This document shows positions 52,271-63,910 of a stretch of DNA of 64,000 nt, one piece after another. Both the position numbers and the translations under genes were made by a program. The notes under the pieces were generated by a model that was given only the letters and a program-made list of their open reading frames with translations, ran no database searches and had not been told where the DNA came from. The first letter of the stretch is position 1. Each line of letters starts with the position of its first letter. The DNA is from Methanobacterium paludis (GTDB lineage: Archaea > Methanobacteriota > Methanobacteria > Methanobacteriales > Methanobacteriaceae): positions 1,314,001-1,378,000 of the forward strand of contig NC_015574.1 of the NCBI RefSeq assembly GCF_000214725.1. The letters run 5' to 3'.

Positions 52271-53218
52271 TTGAAGAACGTTAACGTTGGAGTAATCGGA
52301 GTTGGAGCTATGGGTTACAACCATGTTAGGGTTTATTCTGAGCTTGAAAATGCCAACTTAATGGCAATTTCCGATATTATGAAGGGAACTTTGAATGAAG
52401 TTTCCCAGAAATTTAATACTATTGGTTTTGTTGATTATGATAACATACTTAAAATGCAAGATGTAGATGTTGTAAGTGTCTGTGTACCCACAACATACCA
52501 CCATGAAGTTGTGATGGATGCTATCGAACATGGCAAAGATGTTTTAGTCGAGAAACCGATAGCATTCACCCTAAAAGAAGCAGAAGAAATGGTAAAAGCT
52601 GCAGATAAAGCAGGAGTTAAACTCGCAACAGGACACGTTGAAAGATTCAACCCTGCGGTTTTGGAGGCTAAAAAACTCATAAACGATCGTGCAATAGGGG
52701 ACATTGTATCTGCATCAACAAAAAGGGTAGGGCCCTTTCCTCCCCGGATAAAAGACGTCGGTGTTACAACAGATCTCGCCATACACGATATTGACATTAT
52801 GTTTTACTTGCTTAACAGCCCAATATCTAGGGTATATGCCAACATGGGTAGTAAACTTGAAAAATGTGAATACGAAGACCATGCAGAAATAATGATGAGA
52901 TTCAAAAATGGTGTAATAGGCATTTTAGAAACTAACTGGCTCACTCCCTACAAAAAAAGACAGCTTGAGATAACTGGTGTTGAAGGGATTATATCCATAG
53001 ATTATATAGATCAAAGCGTTGATGTTTACGGGAAAAATTCACAGAAAGTGAAATTGGAGCATAAAGAACCGTTGAAAGAAGAACTGAAATCATTTTTATC
53101 AGCAGTTACCATGGATGAAAAGCCCCAGATTACAGGAGCAGATGGGATACATGCCCTTAAAGTTGTTCTAGCTTCAATGAAATCTGCTAAAGATAAATCA
53201 GTAGTAGAATTAATTTGA
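52271..53218 (+). CDS. Gfo/Idh/MocA-family sugar oxidoreductase
   Basis: 315 residues starting at TTG 52271, which GGAGG precedes by 6 nt; the longer frame from 52247 would overlap that site. The Rossmann loop is VGVIGVGAMGYNHVRVY, VEKPIAFTLKEAEEM carries the conserved E-K-P, and DLAIHDIDIMFYLL the catalytic D-x2-x-H-x-x-D. It probably oxidises a UDP-sugar, as WlbA-type enzymes do when making diacetamido sugars. The acyltransferase 62 nt downstream supports this. Confidence 0.88.
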   Translation: MKNVNVGVIGVGAMGYNHVRVYSELENANLMAISDIMKGTLNEVSQKFNTIGFVDYDNILKMQDVDVVSVCVPTTYHHEVVMDAIEHGKDVLVEKPIAFTLKEAEEMVKAADKAGVKLATGHVERFNPAVLEAKKLINDRAIGDIVSASTKRVGPFPPRIKDVGVTTDLAIHDIDIMFYLLNSPISRVYANMGSKLEKCEYEDHAEIMMRFKNGVIGILETNWLTPYKKRQLEITGVEGIISIDYIDQSVDVYGKNSQKVKLEHKEPLKEELKSFLSAVTMDEKPQITGADGIHALKVVLASMKSAKDKSVVELI

Positions 53219-53280
53219 TTTAAAATTTGATTTAAGGGTTGTTAATTTAGTAGCGTAAAATTTTTAATGGACAGGAAAAA

Positions 53281-53898
53281 ATGAAGAGATTTAAAGATCT
53301 TTTTGGAACTGAGTTTCATGAAGTATACACCCACCCATGCGGTCCACAAGTGGCTGAAAACTTTACAATTGGGGTAAAATACAAAAAAACATCTAAATAT
53401 CCTCTTATTGGGAAAAATCCTCTTATTCGTTCAAACACAATAATATATAATGATGTTGAAATCGGGAACAATTTTAATACAGGCCACAACGTGGTAATAC
53501 GTGAAAAAACAACAATAGGGGACGATGTACTTCTCGGAACAAATACAGTTATTGAAGGTCACTGTAAGATTGGAAGCAACGTCAGCATCCAATCAAACGT
53601 TTACATCCCTAAAAATGTTTTAATCGAAGATTATGTATTTATTGGGCCCTGTGTCTGCTTCACTAACGATAAATATCCAATAAGAGTTGATTACGAACTT
53701 AAAGGCCCCACAATTCGTAAAGGAGCTTCAATTGGAGCAAATTCTACTTTTTTATCAGATATTGAAATTGGTGAGGGTGCCATGGTAGCTGCAGGATCCA
53801 TAGTAACACATGATGTTCCTCCTTTTTACCTGGCAATAGGTACACCTGCAAGGATAAAGAAGTTACCAAAGCATCTGAGAAGCATAAATAAAATTTGA
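53281..53898 (+). CDS. Hexapeptide-repeat acyltransferase (WlbB/PglD type)
   Basis: 205 residues folding as a left-handed beta-helix: IGKNPLIRSNTIIYNDVEIG, IGDDVLLGTNTVIEG, IGSNVSIQSNVYIP, then IGANSTFLSDIEIGEGAMV and the C-terminal AIGTPARIKKLP. The loop FIGPCVCFTNDKYP is that of N-acetyltransferases acting on amino-sugar nucleotides. Together with the oxidoreductase it could make an N-acetylated amino sugar. A PLP aminotransferase, which such a pathway needs, is not seen here. Confidence 0.88.
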   Translation: MKRFKDLFGTEFHEVYTHPCGPQVAENFTIGVKYKKTSKYPLIGKNPLIRSNTIIYNDVEIGNNFNTGHNVVIREKTTIGDDVLLGTNTVIEGHCKIGSNVSIQSNVYIPKNVLIEDYVFIGPCVCFTNDKYPIRVDYELKGPTIRKGASIGANSTFLSDIEIGEGAMVAAGSIVTHDVPPFYLAIGTPARIKKLPKHLRSINKI

Positions 53899-53908
53899 AG
53901 ATAGTTTC

Positions 53909-54277
53909 TTAAGGTTTATCTTTCTCATTATCTTCATCTGAAACACCTGAATTCTCATTTTGAATGGCGATCTTCCTCACAAGATCCGTGATCTCTTCTT
54001 CCATAGTTTCTAGTTTATTGTATAACTTGAAGATAAGATAGAAACAGGATAAAATACCCAGTATCAAAACAAAATCCAGTCCTCTTCCTATTCCAGCAGA
54101 TTTTGCCAGAAATGATGTTGATTCAGGATATATGGAGACAAATATAACAATGAGCCAAATTAAAATCCAACCGACAAACATTCCCAGGGACATTTTACCA
54201 TCTTTAAATCGGAGAATAGTCAGTAGTAAGGCTACAATTCCTAGTAAAATTCCAATTACCTGGTATATCAATATCAT
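53909..54277 (-). CDS. DUF2304 family membrane protein
   Basis: 122 residues with three membrane helices (LIYQVIGILLGIVALLLTIL, MFVGWILIWLIVIFVSIY, FVLILGILSCFYLIFKLY) and a Glu/Asp-rich cytoplasmic tail with a short coiled coil (NKLETMEEEITDLV). DUF2304 proteins usually sit next to a polyprenyl-phosphate GT2, as here, and are thought to assist or anchor it. Confidence 0.85.
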   Translation of the reverse strand: MILIYQVIGILLGIVALLLTILRFKDGKMSLGMFVGWILIWLIVIFVSIYPESTSFLAKSAGIGRGLDFVLILGILSCFYLIFKLYNKLETMEEEITDLVRKIAIQNENSGVSDEDNEKDKP

Positions 54278-54403
54278 TTTAACACCTTCACTTCACGAAA
54301 TTTAGTTTTCAAGTTTTTCACAATTTTAAGAGCTCTTTTACAAAGAGTTAGAACCCTCAAAATTTATAAATTATAAAACATTCATAACCTTATAAAATTT
54401 TTA

Positions 54404-55081
54404 TTATTTTAAGACATTTATTATTAATTTAAGCAGTATTTTAAGTCCCACTTTAAGATTAGTCCCTTTTGACAGGGCATAAGGTGTATAAATTGTTTTA
54501 ATTGGCACTTCTTCAAGTTTAAGATGATTTTTTTTGATCTCATTGACTATTTCAGATGAAACACCGTAATCCCTGGAGTTAAAATCAATTACCTCTGCAG
54601 CTTCTCTCTTAAAAGCTCTAAGACCCGATTGAGAATCATTCACTCGAACTCCATAAAAAATCCATGTTATCATATTCATGATTTGATTTGCAAGTTTTTT
54701 TGCAAGGGGCATTTCATTAAAGTCCCTTTTTCCAATAACCACATCCGCCTCACCCTTTATTAAGGGCCTGGAAACCTGGATTATATCCTCAGGGTCGTGC
54801 TGTCCATCTGCATCGAATGTCACTATGATGTCTGGATCGTGCAGAAGAGCTGCATCCATACCTGTCTTTAAGGAAGCTCCTAAACCCCTGTTTAAAAGAT
54901 GTTTGTAAATAAATCCATGGTTTCCCTTTTTATCAATGATATTTTTTGCTATGTTGTATGTACCATCAACAGAACCGTCATCAACCACAAATAACTCAAA
55001 TCCTCTATTAAAAAGTTCTTCCATGACCTCGGCTACAGTTTTTTCTTCATTGTAAGCAGGTAGAACGACGACTATCTTCAT
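54404..55081 (-). CDS. Polyprenyl/dolichol-phosphate sugar transferase (GT2, DPM1-like)
   Basis: 225 residues with no membrane helix except a hydrophobic C-terminus. The opening VVVLPAYNEEKTVAEVMEEL, the acid motifs FVVDDGSVDGT and VTFDADGQHDPEDI, and DSQSGLRAFKREA are those of dolichol-phosphate mannose synthase. It loads a sugar onto a lipid carrier for later transfer outside the cell. It forms a pair with the DUF2304 gene and closes the glycan island. Confidence 0.9.
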   Translation of the reverse strand: MKIVVVLPAYNEEKTVAEVMEELFNRGFELFVVDDGSVDGTYNIAKNIIDKKGNHGFIYKHLLNRGLGASLKTGMDAALLHDPDIIVTFDADGQHDPEDIIQVSRPLIKGEADVVIGKRDFNEMPLAKKLANQIMNMITWIFYGVRVNDSQSGLRAFKREAAEVIDFNSRDYGVSSEIVNEIKKNHLKLEEVPIKTIYTPYALSKGTNLKVGLKILLKLIINVLK

Positions 55082-55350
55082 ATAATCTCCTTGGATAAAG
55101 TAGCATAAGATAAAGTAGCATAAAGTAACGTTGTAATAATTTACTTGTCAGATGTTTATATTATTTAGTTTATATAAAGATTTAATTCTGGTTTTTTAAA
55201 ATGATTTAATTTTAATGTAAATTCTATTAAAATGGACATAAATGAACTTATTTAAATTAGGAGGCAATTTATTGTATTGATTTTTCATTAAATGGAAATA
55301 ATTAATACAATGTTCCAATATTCCCCCAGTTAATATCTACCTAACATTCT

Positions 55351-55935
55351 TTAATCTGTTAACTTCATTGCAAGTTCAGCAACACGTTTTCCAAGATTTT
55401 TAGATGTTTTAACACCAAAATCATCATTTTCTGTGTCGCCTTTAGGTCCTCCAACTCCAGTCCCACCGTAATGGGCAAGTGGTGCCCCATCTCCCACAAT
55501 TATCATATCTTGAATAAGCATGAATTCATGTATTGCAGATATTGTTGTCTCCTGGCCACCGTTTCTTGAACCCCCTACAGCTATGGCACCACCAACTTTA
55601 TTTCTAAGTTTGAAATCAATCCTTAAAGGTCTTGATCTGTCCATGAGCATTTTCATCTGGGATGTGACCCCTCCAAAGTAAACAGGGCTTCCCATGATTA
55701 TCCCATCTGCATCCATGAGTTTTTCCATGACCTCCCTCATATCATCGTATATTCCACATTCACCCATAGTTTTACATATGTCACAGGCAATGCATGGCTC
55801 AACATCCATCAAAGCTATGTTTATTAGCTCAGTAGCCGCTCCCATTTCTTCTGCAGACTTTAAGGCAGTTTTAACAAGATATGCTGTGTTCCCATCTTTT
55901 CTTGGACTTCCTACAATACCAATTATCTTAACCAA
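55351..55935 (-). CDS. Iron-sulfur flavoprotein (Isf family)
   Basis: 194 residues. The flavodoxin-like FMN loop is GIVGSPRKDGNTAYLVK. The compact C-x2-C-x2-C-x5-C motif CIACDICKTMGEC binds the [4Fe-4S] cluster, and GSPVYFGGVTSQMKMLMDR is the family isoalloxazine loop. Isf in Methanosarcina can pass electrons from ferredoxin and reduce oxygen or peroxide, so a role in oxygen tolerance is plausible. Single gene with its own promoter. Confidence 0.9.
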   Translation of the reverse strand: MVKIIGIVGSPRKDGNTAYLVKTALKSAEEMGAATELINIALMDVEPCIACDICKTMGECGIYDDMREVMEKLMDADGIIMGSPVYFGGVTSQMKMLMDRSRPLRIDFKLRNKVGGAIAVGGSRNGGQETTISAIHEFMLIQDMIIVGDGAPLAHYGGTGVGGPKGDTENDDFGVKTSKNLGKRVAELAMKLTD

Positions 55936-56354
55936 GTTGATACCTCCATGTATTTAATCTATTTTAATATCAGTTTCTACTTTAATATAATTGGCAGCAT
56001 ATATATTAGCAAATCTATTAGCTATTAGCAAATCCTGAAAAATTTGAAGTTTGCTTCCAATACATTCATAAATACGGATGCAAAACTACAAGAGTTATTA
56101 TTTCTTGTGAAAAATCCAAAAATTGATGGAGTAAATAACTCATGTGGTCTTTCTGGATAAAAATAAATAAAGCTAATTTAATAAGATTAGAGTAATTAGA
56201 ATATTATTTTTTTACTAATAGTTAAAAATGAAAAAGTTGTATATCTGAAAAGCAGTTAAATAACAAGTAATTGATTTGTAATTTAATATAGGAATTTACT
56301 AAATTATAAAACCTAATTGATAAAAAGATTAATGAATAAAAGTTGATTTAAAGT
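55936..56354. other. AT-rich divergent promoter region
   Basis: No gene. TATTAGCAAATCTATTAGC and TATTAGCAAATCC (about 56006-56035) form an imperfect direct repeat. Confidence 0.5.
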
Positions 56355-57869
56355 ATGAATACCCAAAAACACTATAATACACTTACAGTCACAGAAAACG
56401 TCTTGAAAATAGTTGAAAACTGGTTTAAAGCCGAAAAATTAGGGGACAAAAATGCAAGATCCCGTGCTGCATATGAATTAAACGAATTTTTAATAGAAAC
56501 TGATGATGGATCTTATACACTCAGATCAGATGATTTCAATGGAAAATCTGAAACAATGCACACTCACCACGGTGCAATAACAGAATCAATTGAAAAATAT
56601 GTTAAGCCGTCAAAACTCAAAGAAAAAATGGCTGATGGAAGGAATTTACATGTGCTGGACATCTGCAGCGGTCTTGGATACCATTCAGCTGCATGTATCG
56701 AATTTTTAAATGATAGTTTAAATGATAGAAATTTAAATAATGAAAACAAATCTGAACATCCATTAATTAAAGATCATCCAAAAATTTATCCCAAAATTAG
56801 AATTGACATGGTTGAAATTTCAATAGAAACCATTGCAGCTAATTTACTTATTCCAAGTCCAGTAAAATCCCATGAAATTATTAAAAAAGCAGTAGAAAAC
56901 AAACTTTATGACGAAGGGGTCCTTAAATTTAAATTTCAGGATGAATTTCAACTCCAAGATGAATTTAAAAAATCAGATGTTTTGAATAAAAACATTCCAG
57001 AAAACCTCAAAATAAGCGAAAATTCAGATATAATCAATGAAAAGCCTGAAATAAAAGAAACACAGAATAAAATCTGTAAAAAGTATGAGGCAAAAGAAAA
57101 ACCTGATAAAATCTCTAAAAACCTGGATATAAATATATACTGTGAAGATGCACGGGATTTAATTAAAAAAATAGTTAAAACCCATGATAAATCCAAAAAT
57201 CAGGTTAACGAACATGATTATGGTGAAAATTGCGAAAATTATGATGCAATATTCCTAGCTCCATTCAGTCCTTCTAAATCTCCAGAACTTTGCACCGTTG
57301 AATTTTTCAATGCCCTCAAAACTATCCTGAAAGAAGACGGAATGATTTTAACGTACACATCTGCAGCACCTGTACGTTCCGGCCTCATAGAAGTAGGTTT
57401 CCATGTAGGGGAAGGACCGCGCTTCGGAAGAACTGGAGGCACAATTGCGTCACCTTCACTCCAAAATATTGACACCCCATTATCAATGAAAGATGAACGT
57501 ATGATAGCATTAAGTGATGCAGGATTACCATTCAGGGACCATGAATTAAATAGTTCAGGATTTGAAATAGCTGAAAAACGTGCAAATAAACGAAAAATTG
57601 TGAGGGGTTCATCTAAATTTGCATCGAGTGTCAAAACACCCTTATATTTAGGTAGAAATATGGAAGATATTGATGATCCGCGATTAAAACGTAGGGTTCT
57701 TAAAAACGTTAAAAAACTTGGTTTTGAAGAGTTAAACTGTGAAAAATTAAAATATATTATCTGTCCTCAATTTGATAGTTGCATCTGCGGTTCTAACTGT
57801 CAAAAAATAGCAAATTCCCGTGATAGGGTTAAAGAGATGGTAAAAAGGCTTTCTGAACTTGTTGAATAA
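56355..57869 (+). CDS. MnmC-like SAM-dependent methyltransferase with a low-complexity insert
   Basis: 504 residues. The MnmC N-domain fold is seen as MHTHHGAITESIEKYV, motif I LDICSGLGYHSAACIEFL, and IFLAPFSPSKSPELCTVEFF, ILTYTSAAPVRSGLIEVGFHVGEGP. In bacteria this domain methylates aminomethyl-uridine in the tRNA wobble position; the archaeal target is probably also a tRNA but unproven. About 100 residues (roughly 195-300) are a Lys/Glu/Asn-rich insert with few hydrophobics, likely disordered. The C-terminus has C-x4-C-x-C-x3-C cysteines (CPQFDSCICGSNC), a possible metal site. It lies upstream of tgtA, another tRNA modification gene. Confidence 0.72.
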   Translation: MNTQKHYNTLTVTENVLKIVENWFKAEKLGDKNARSRAAYELNEFLIETDDGSYTLRSDDFNGKSETMHTHHGAITESIEKYVKPSKLKEKMADGRNLHVLDICSGLGYHSAACIEFLNDSLNDRNLNNENKSEHPLIKDHPKIYPKIRIDMVEISIETIAANLLIPSPVKSHEIIKKAVENKLYDEGVLKFKFQDEFQLQDEFKKSDVLNKNIPENLKISENSDIINEKPEIKETQNKICKKYEAKEKPDKISKNLDINIYCEDARDLIKKIVKTHDKSKNQVNEHDYGENCENYDAIFLAPFSPSKSPELCTVEFFNALKTILKEDGMILTYTSAAPVRSGLIEVGFHVGEGPRFGRTGGTIASPSLQNIDTPLSMKDERMIALSDAGLPFRDHELNSSGFEIAEKRANKRKIVRGSSKFASSVKTPLYLGRNMEDIDDPRLKRRVLKNVKKLGFEELNCEKLKYIICPQFDSCICGSNCQKIANSRDRVKEMVKRLSELVE

Positions 57870-57967
57870 TTTTTAGCATTTTAGTGGATAATTTTTATAT
57901 TTAATAATAAAAAATAACGATTTATATTAGTTACAGAATTCATATTCATTATAAAAGGTGGAAAAAG

Positions 57968-59940
<1,973 letters not shown>

Positions 59941-59941
<1 letters not shown>

Positions 59942-60294
59942 TGTTACCTGGTGCAGGCATGAACCCAAAACAGTTAAAACAGATGCAGAGGTCAATGAAG
60001 CAAATGGGAATGGACATGAAGGACGTAAAGGGTGTAATAGAGGTCATCCTTAAATTTAAAAACAAGGAGATCTTAATTAAAAACCCCAAAGTAAATCTCA
60101 TGGACTTCATGGGTCAAAAAACATACCAGATAAGCGGTAAAATAAAGGAAAGAGAAATTGAAGCCGAACTGGAGATCCCTACTGATGACATTGAACTGGT
60201 ATCAAATCAAACTGGTGTAACGAAGGAGGAAGCTTTGAAAGCTCTGAAGGATACAGGTGGTGACCTTGCAGAGGCCATTTTGAGGTTAAGTTAA
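59941..60294 (+). CDS. nac: Nascent polypeptide-associated complex protein, archaeal
   Basis: Binds ribosomes and nascent chains as a homodimer. 117 residues. The opening is MLPGAGMNPKQLKQMQRSMKQM (ribosome-contacting basic stretch), the NAC fold lies at about 25-75, and the C-terminus is a UBA domain (TGVTKEEALKALKDTGGDLAEAILRL). Stop and start codons overlap with tgtA, and the phosphoesterase ATG follows the nac stop directly, giving a gap-free operon. Confidence 0.95.
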
Positions 60295-61050
60295 ATGGTA
60301 TTCATCGCTCATATATCTGATTTACACGTCGGATCTGTTAACTTCGAAGAAGATCTTCTCATAAAAGCATTATATGACATCAATGATATGCACCCAGATG
60401 TAACAATAGTTACAGGGGATATAACTGAAAACGGTTATTACCTTGAGTTTGAAAAGGCTGCTAAATATCTTGACATGATAAAATCTCCAATGTTAGTCGT
60501 TCCTGGAAACCACGATGCAAGACATGTTGGAGATGAATGCTTCGAAGAACTTATAAAAGAAAGATACGGCGTTTTAAACGTCAAAAAACATGGTTTAAAG
60601 GTTATTGGACTTGACAGCAGTGAACCAGACCTGGACTTTGGAAAGGTAGGAAGATCACAGCAGAGATGGATGGAAAATGAGCTTGAAAATGCCGGAGGAG
60701 ATCATCTCTACAAAATAATAGCTCTGCACCACCATATAATACCGGTACCAAGAACCGGACGTGAAAGGAACGTTTTGAGCGATGCAGGAGATATTTTACA
60801 GTCTGTGATAAACGGAAACGCAGACCTTGTGCTTTCTGGCCATAAACACATGCCTCATGTATGGATGATGGAAAACACAGCCTTTGTAACAGCAGGTACA
60901 GTTTCATCATTGAGACTGAGGGGAAAAGAACTTTCTTCCTTTAACACCATAAATATAGAAGAAGATTTCATTGAAATTATTCTAAACCGTGCTGATGGAA
61001 CACGGAGATGTCTTGCAAAATATGAAAACACTTGTAAGGTGATCGATTGA
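60295..61050 (+). CDS. Calcineurin-like metallophosphoesterase (CpdA-like)
   Basis: 251 residues. Metal and catalytic motifs are in order: D9-x-H11 (AHISDLHVGS), VTGDITENG, VPGNHDARH, ALHHHIIPVP and SGHKHMPHVW. The HHHIIP arrangement is close to class III cyclic nucleotide phosphodiesterases such as CpdA. It begins directly at the nac stop (TAAATGG) and overlaps the next gene by 4 nt. Such proteins hydrolyse phosphodiesters; whether the substrate is a cyclic nucleotide made by the palm-domain protein two genes on is inference. Confidence 0.85.
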   Translation: MVFIAHISDLHVGSVNFEEDLLIKALYDINDMHPDVTIVTGDITENGYYLEFEKAAKYLDMIKSPMLVVPGNHDARHVGDECFEELIKERYGVLNVKKHGLKVIGLDSSEPDLDFGKVGRSQQRWMENELENAGGDHLYKIIALHHHIIPVPRTGRERNVLSDAGDILQSVINGNADLVLSGHKHMPHVWMMENTAFVTAGTVSSLRLRGKELSSFNTINIEEDFIEIILNRADGTRRCLAKYENTCKVID

Positions 61051-62072
61051 AAGCAATTGTTGATGCATCCAATGTAGCCCATTACGGGAAAGTTAAGGAT
61101 GGAAAACCCATATTAGAAAACATTTTGAATGCTGTGAAGGCCCTTAAAGAATTAGGCTATGAACCTGTTTTAATAGCGGATGCATCGCTTAGACACGAAA
61201 TAGATCAAAAAGAGGAATTTAACAAACTTCTTGATGAAGAGAAAGTAAAACAGGTTCCCTCAGGCACAACAGCAGACCACTTCATACTCAAAATAGCAGA
61301 AGAAGAAGATGCCAAAATACTATCAAACGATGTTTTCAGGGAATATTACGATGAGTTCCGGGATATCAGCAGCAGAAGAATTCCTTACAGTATAAATGAT
61401 GGTACAGTGTCAATTGGAACCTCATCCAAACCAAAAAAGGTTAAAAACATACTGCAAAAGATATGCTCTCAAATAATGACAGACTTTGAAAAGAAAGGAC
61501 TCGACAGCTACAAACAGAAGAAAAACAAGAAGTTAAGTGGTATCGCAGTTGCAAAAGAAGCTATCGACAGGATAAGTAAGAGCAAGGAAGAGAGTATTGA
61601 TTCTAAGATAGAAGATATATTCATGAAAATTCCATTATTTGATAAGTTTCTCAACATGGTTGAAGATGCTGAAGAAACCAGCGATTTTATCATATTTGTA
61701 CTTGTAAGTCCAAGGGACTACAAGGATGCGGTTAAAAATGCAGGAAACATTGCAGTTACAGTTGGAGATAGGTTAAAACTTGAACATGCCCCACTTGTCG
61801 CTGTTAGAAATGATCTTTTCACTAAACCCGGATCCTTTGAGCTTAATATTATTTATTCCGATGAAGTACTTGAAGAATCTCCCTACAATGTTAACATAAC
61901 CATTAACGACCACGACTACGCATTTGTAAAGAAAAATTCAAGAAACATCGCCAGCACAGTGGCTGCAAGACTTGGAACATGGAAGTTCCCTATTGTGTCA
62001 GTAAAACCTAGTATGCTCATGGAAAAACCAGGACACTTCGATATAACATTAGAGAAGGGAGGAGAAAAGTAA
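61047..62072 (+). CDS. Zc3h12a-like NYN/PIN ribonuclease with duplicated C-terminal domain
   Basis: 341 residues from TTG 61047, overlapping the previous stop (TTGA). Residues 1-105 form an NYN/PIN fold: D6 and N9 (IVDASNVAH), D45 (LIADASLRH), D77 (TTADHFIL), D95 (SNDVFREYY), as in Zc3h12a (Regnase) RNases. Residues about 105-200 are Lys-rich and probably flexible. Residues about 215-341 hold two copies of an alpha/beta unit (DYKDAVKNAGNIAVTVGDRL and DYAFVKKNSRNIASTVAARL). Likely an RNase acting on tRNA, rRNA or mRNA at the ribosome. Downstream coupled to the palm-domain gene (TAA-ATG). Confidence 0.78.
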   Translation: MKAIVDASNVAHYGKVKDGKPILENILNAVKALKELGYEPVLIADASLRHEIDQKEEFNKLLDEEKVKQVPSGTTADHFILKIAEEEDAKILSNDVFREYYDEFRDISSRRIPYSINDGTVSIGTSSKPKKVKNILQKICSQIMTDFEKKGLDSYKQKKNKKLSGIAVAKEAIDRISKSKEESIDSKIEDIFMKIPLFDKFLNMVEDAEETSDFIIFVLVSPRDYKDAVKNAGNIAVTVGDRLKLEHAPLVAVRNDLFTKPGSFELNIIYSDEVLEESPYNVNITINDHDYAFVKKNSRNIASTVAARLGTWKFPIVSVKPSMLMEKPGHFDITLEKGGEK

Positions 62073-63281
62073 ATGGTCATGGATTACATCTCAAGAGCCA
62101 TCTTTGGATTTCTAATAAAACACAGGGTTATAAGCATAGGAACCAAGTACTACCCAACCAATGACATGGAAAGGGATTACGTGGATATGATCAACTACAC
62201 CAGGACCATGCTCCTTGAAATTGAACCGGCACATATAACAACCCAAAATATCTTTCACAACCTTGTAAATGAGGTAGGAAACGGGAACATTCCCCAAAAC
62301 AGGAAATTCATTGAGATAAAACCAGCTGAAAATGAAATAAATGAATACGCTCTTTTGAGTAACATAATCATGGGAAGCGACAGATTCCTTTACGTTGAAG
62401 TCTTCAGAAGTGATAGAACTCTTATAAACGAATTCGTTGACATCATAAAGAAGGGTAAAGGCCAGATCATAGAGCAAAGTAATAGTGAAATCGTTTCCCG
62501 TTTATTATCCAAAAATGATGCTATAAGAATTGCTGTCAAACTCATATCTCTTGGTATGGAGAAGGGAACTGATGTAAGAGCTGCTGTTGGAATGACAGGG
62601 GCAGCATCAATAGAAAGATCAATAAATTTGAACAAACAGATTGGTGAAACATCAGGTGTAGGATTCACAAAACTCGGTGGAGAGTTTGCAGTTGTATTCT
62701 CATCAGCATTTGGTAGTTTAGAGGGGAACCCTACTTCTTATGATAATTATCTTTTCATTGATGCAGTAGATTCTACTCAGTTCATAGCAGAAAACGGCAG
62801 GGACAAGCTCGTTGAAATAATGAACGATGTGACAAATTTCATAGAAAATGACTGCGAAGGTAAGATCGAGGGTTACAGGGAAGGTGGAGACGACCTTATC
62901 GCCACCATGCCAACAAAAGACGCTGCACTTCGGGCAGGAATAGATTCTTCATGGCATTCTCTCAACAATGGGTTAAGATTAAGGGCAGGTATAGGTAAAA
63001 GCCGACGTGAAGCAGGGGAACGGGCCCAGATGGCAGATAACATAAAGATATGGAAAAACAGTCCAGTTGTGGTGTTTGACCTGGCTGATGGAATATACTC
63101 CTATTACATACCCTCAGAATTCACAAGGTCTATACTGGACTTTTTAATGGATAAAAAATCACGGATAGCTGTAATATTCATTTTCGTATTCTTTGCCACA
63201 CTCATAGGGTGGAACGTTGGACATCCTGAATTCGGCCTTGTTGCAATAGTCTTAGCTGTAATATACGCACTTACAAACTGA
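62073..63281 (+). CDS. Membrane-anchored palm-domain nucleotide cyclase/polymerase-like protein
   Basis: 402 residues. A palm domain lies at about 220-345: the first acidic pair D230/D233 (LFIDAVDSTQF) and the turn GGDD at 271-274 (YREGGDDLIATMP), the pattern of GGDEF, Cas10 and mCpol catalytic palms. Residues 1-215 are an unassigned regulatory-looking region with a long helical part. Two C-terminal membrane helices (about 364-382 and 386-401) anchor it. It starts directly after the RNase gene. The palm suggests cyclic (oligo)nucleotide synthesis; D to GGDD spacing of about 40 fits. Activity is not known to me for this family. Confidence 0.6.
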   Translation: MVMDYISRAIFGFLIKHRVISIGTKYYPTNDMERDYVDMINYTRTMLLEIEPAHITTQNIFHNLVNEVGNGNIPQNRKFIEIKPAENEINEYALLSNIIMGSDRFLYVEVFRSDRTLINEFVDIIKKGKGQIIEQSNSEIVSRLLSKNDAIRIAVKLISLGMEKGTDVRAAVGMTGAASIERSINLNKQIGETSGVGFTKLGGEFAVVFSSAFGSLEGNPTSYDNYLFIDAVDSTQFIAENGRDKLVEIMNDVTNFIENDCEGKIEGYREGGDDLIATMPTKDAALRAGIDSSWHSLNNGLRLRAGIGKSRREAGERAQMADNIKIWKNSPVVVFDLADGIYSYYIPSEFTRSILDFLMDKKSRIAVIFIFVFFATLIGWNVGHPEFGLVAIVLAVIYALTN

Positions 63282-63394
63282 ATTCATACGATTTTGTCCA
63301 TTAAATTTTTTGGTATGATTGTAAACAATGCAAAATCAAACCTCTCAAAAAAAATCAACCTCTCAAAAATATTAAACTAATCAAAGGTGCCAGA

Positions 63395-63727
63395 ATGAAA
63401 CCAAAAGTTAAGGGAAAGATTGCAATTTCAATGATTATTTCCATGATTGCATTTGGATTTGGAACAGGTGCTGCACTGATTGTGGGTATTAACTCCAACA
63501 GCACTTTCACCAATTTTAATCTTACACAGGGAGAGTTCCCATCTATACCGTATTCAACATCAAATGATAACATCACTACAACTCAAAATAATACTCAGTA
63601 TACATCTCCGGTATCACAGACAGGAACTACACAGACCACTAAAAACACTTCAGGTTCTACCAGTTCTAATTCCGGTTCTAGTTCTACTCCAAATAACACC
63701 TCAAAAAATAGTAGTAGTAATAAGTAG
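63395..63727 (+). CDS. Small secreted or membrane-tethered Ser/Thr/Asn-rich protein
   Basis: 110 residues. A basic start and membrane helix (KGKIAISMIISMIAFGFGTGAALIVGI) form an uncleaved anchor or signal peptide. The outer part has almost only Ser, Thr, Asn, Gln and Gly and many N-x-S/T sequons, so it is likely a glycosylated stalk. AAAGGTGCC precedes the ATG. No catalytic features. Many Methanobacteriales have such short surface proteins. Confidence 0.6.
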   Translation: MKPKVKGKIAISMIISMIAFGFGTGAALIVGINSNSTFTNFNLTQGEFPSIPYSTSNDNITTTQNNTQYTSPVSQTGTTQTTKNTSGSTSSNSGSSSTPNNTSKNSSSNK

Positions 63728-63910
63728 CTAGATTAAGAGTTAGTAACCTAGTTATGGACTTTGAATGTTTTTGAAATTAAATAAGTCAATAATTAAGAAT
63801 TACTCTAACAAATTAATGAAAATTAATTTACCTTTAACTAAAGCTAATTAACGGAATAATGCAGATTAATGGAGTAGCATAGATCTAAATAACAAAAAGG
63901 AGAAATTCCC
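63728..63910. other. Spacer before argJ
   Basis: No gene; a GGAG ribosome site at about 63899 serves the next start. Confidence 0.5.
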
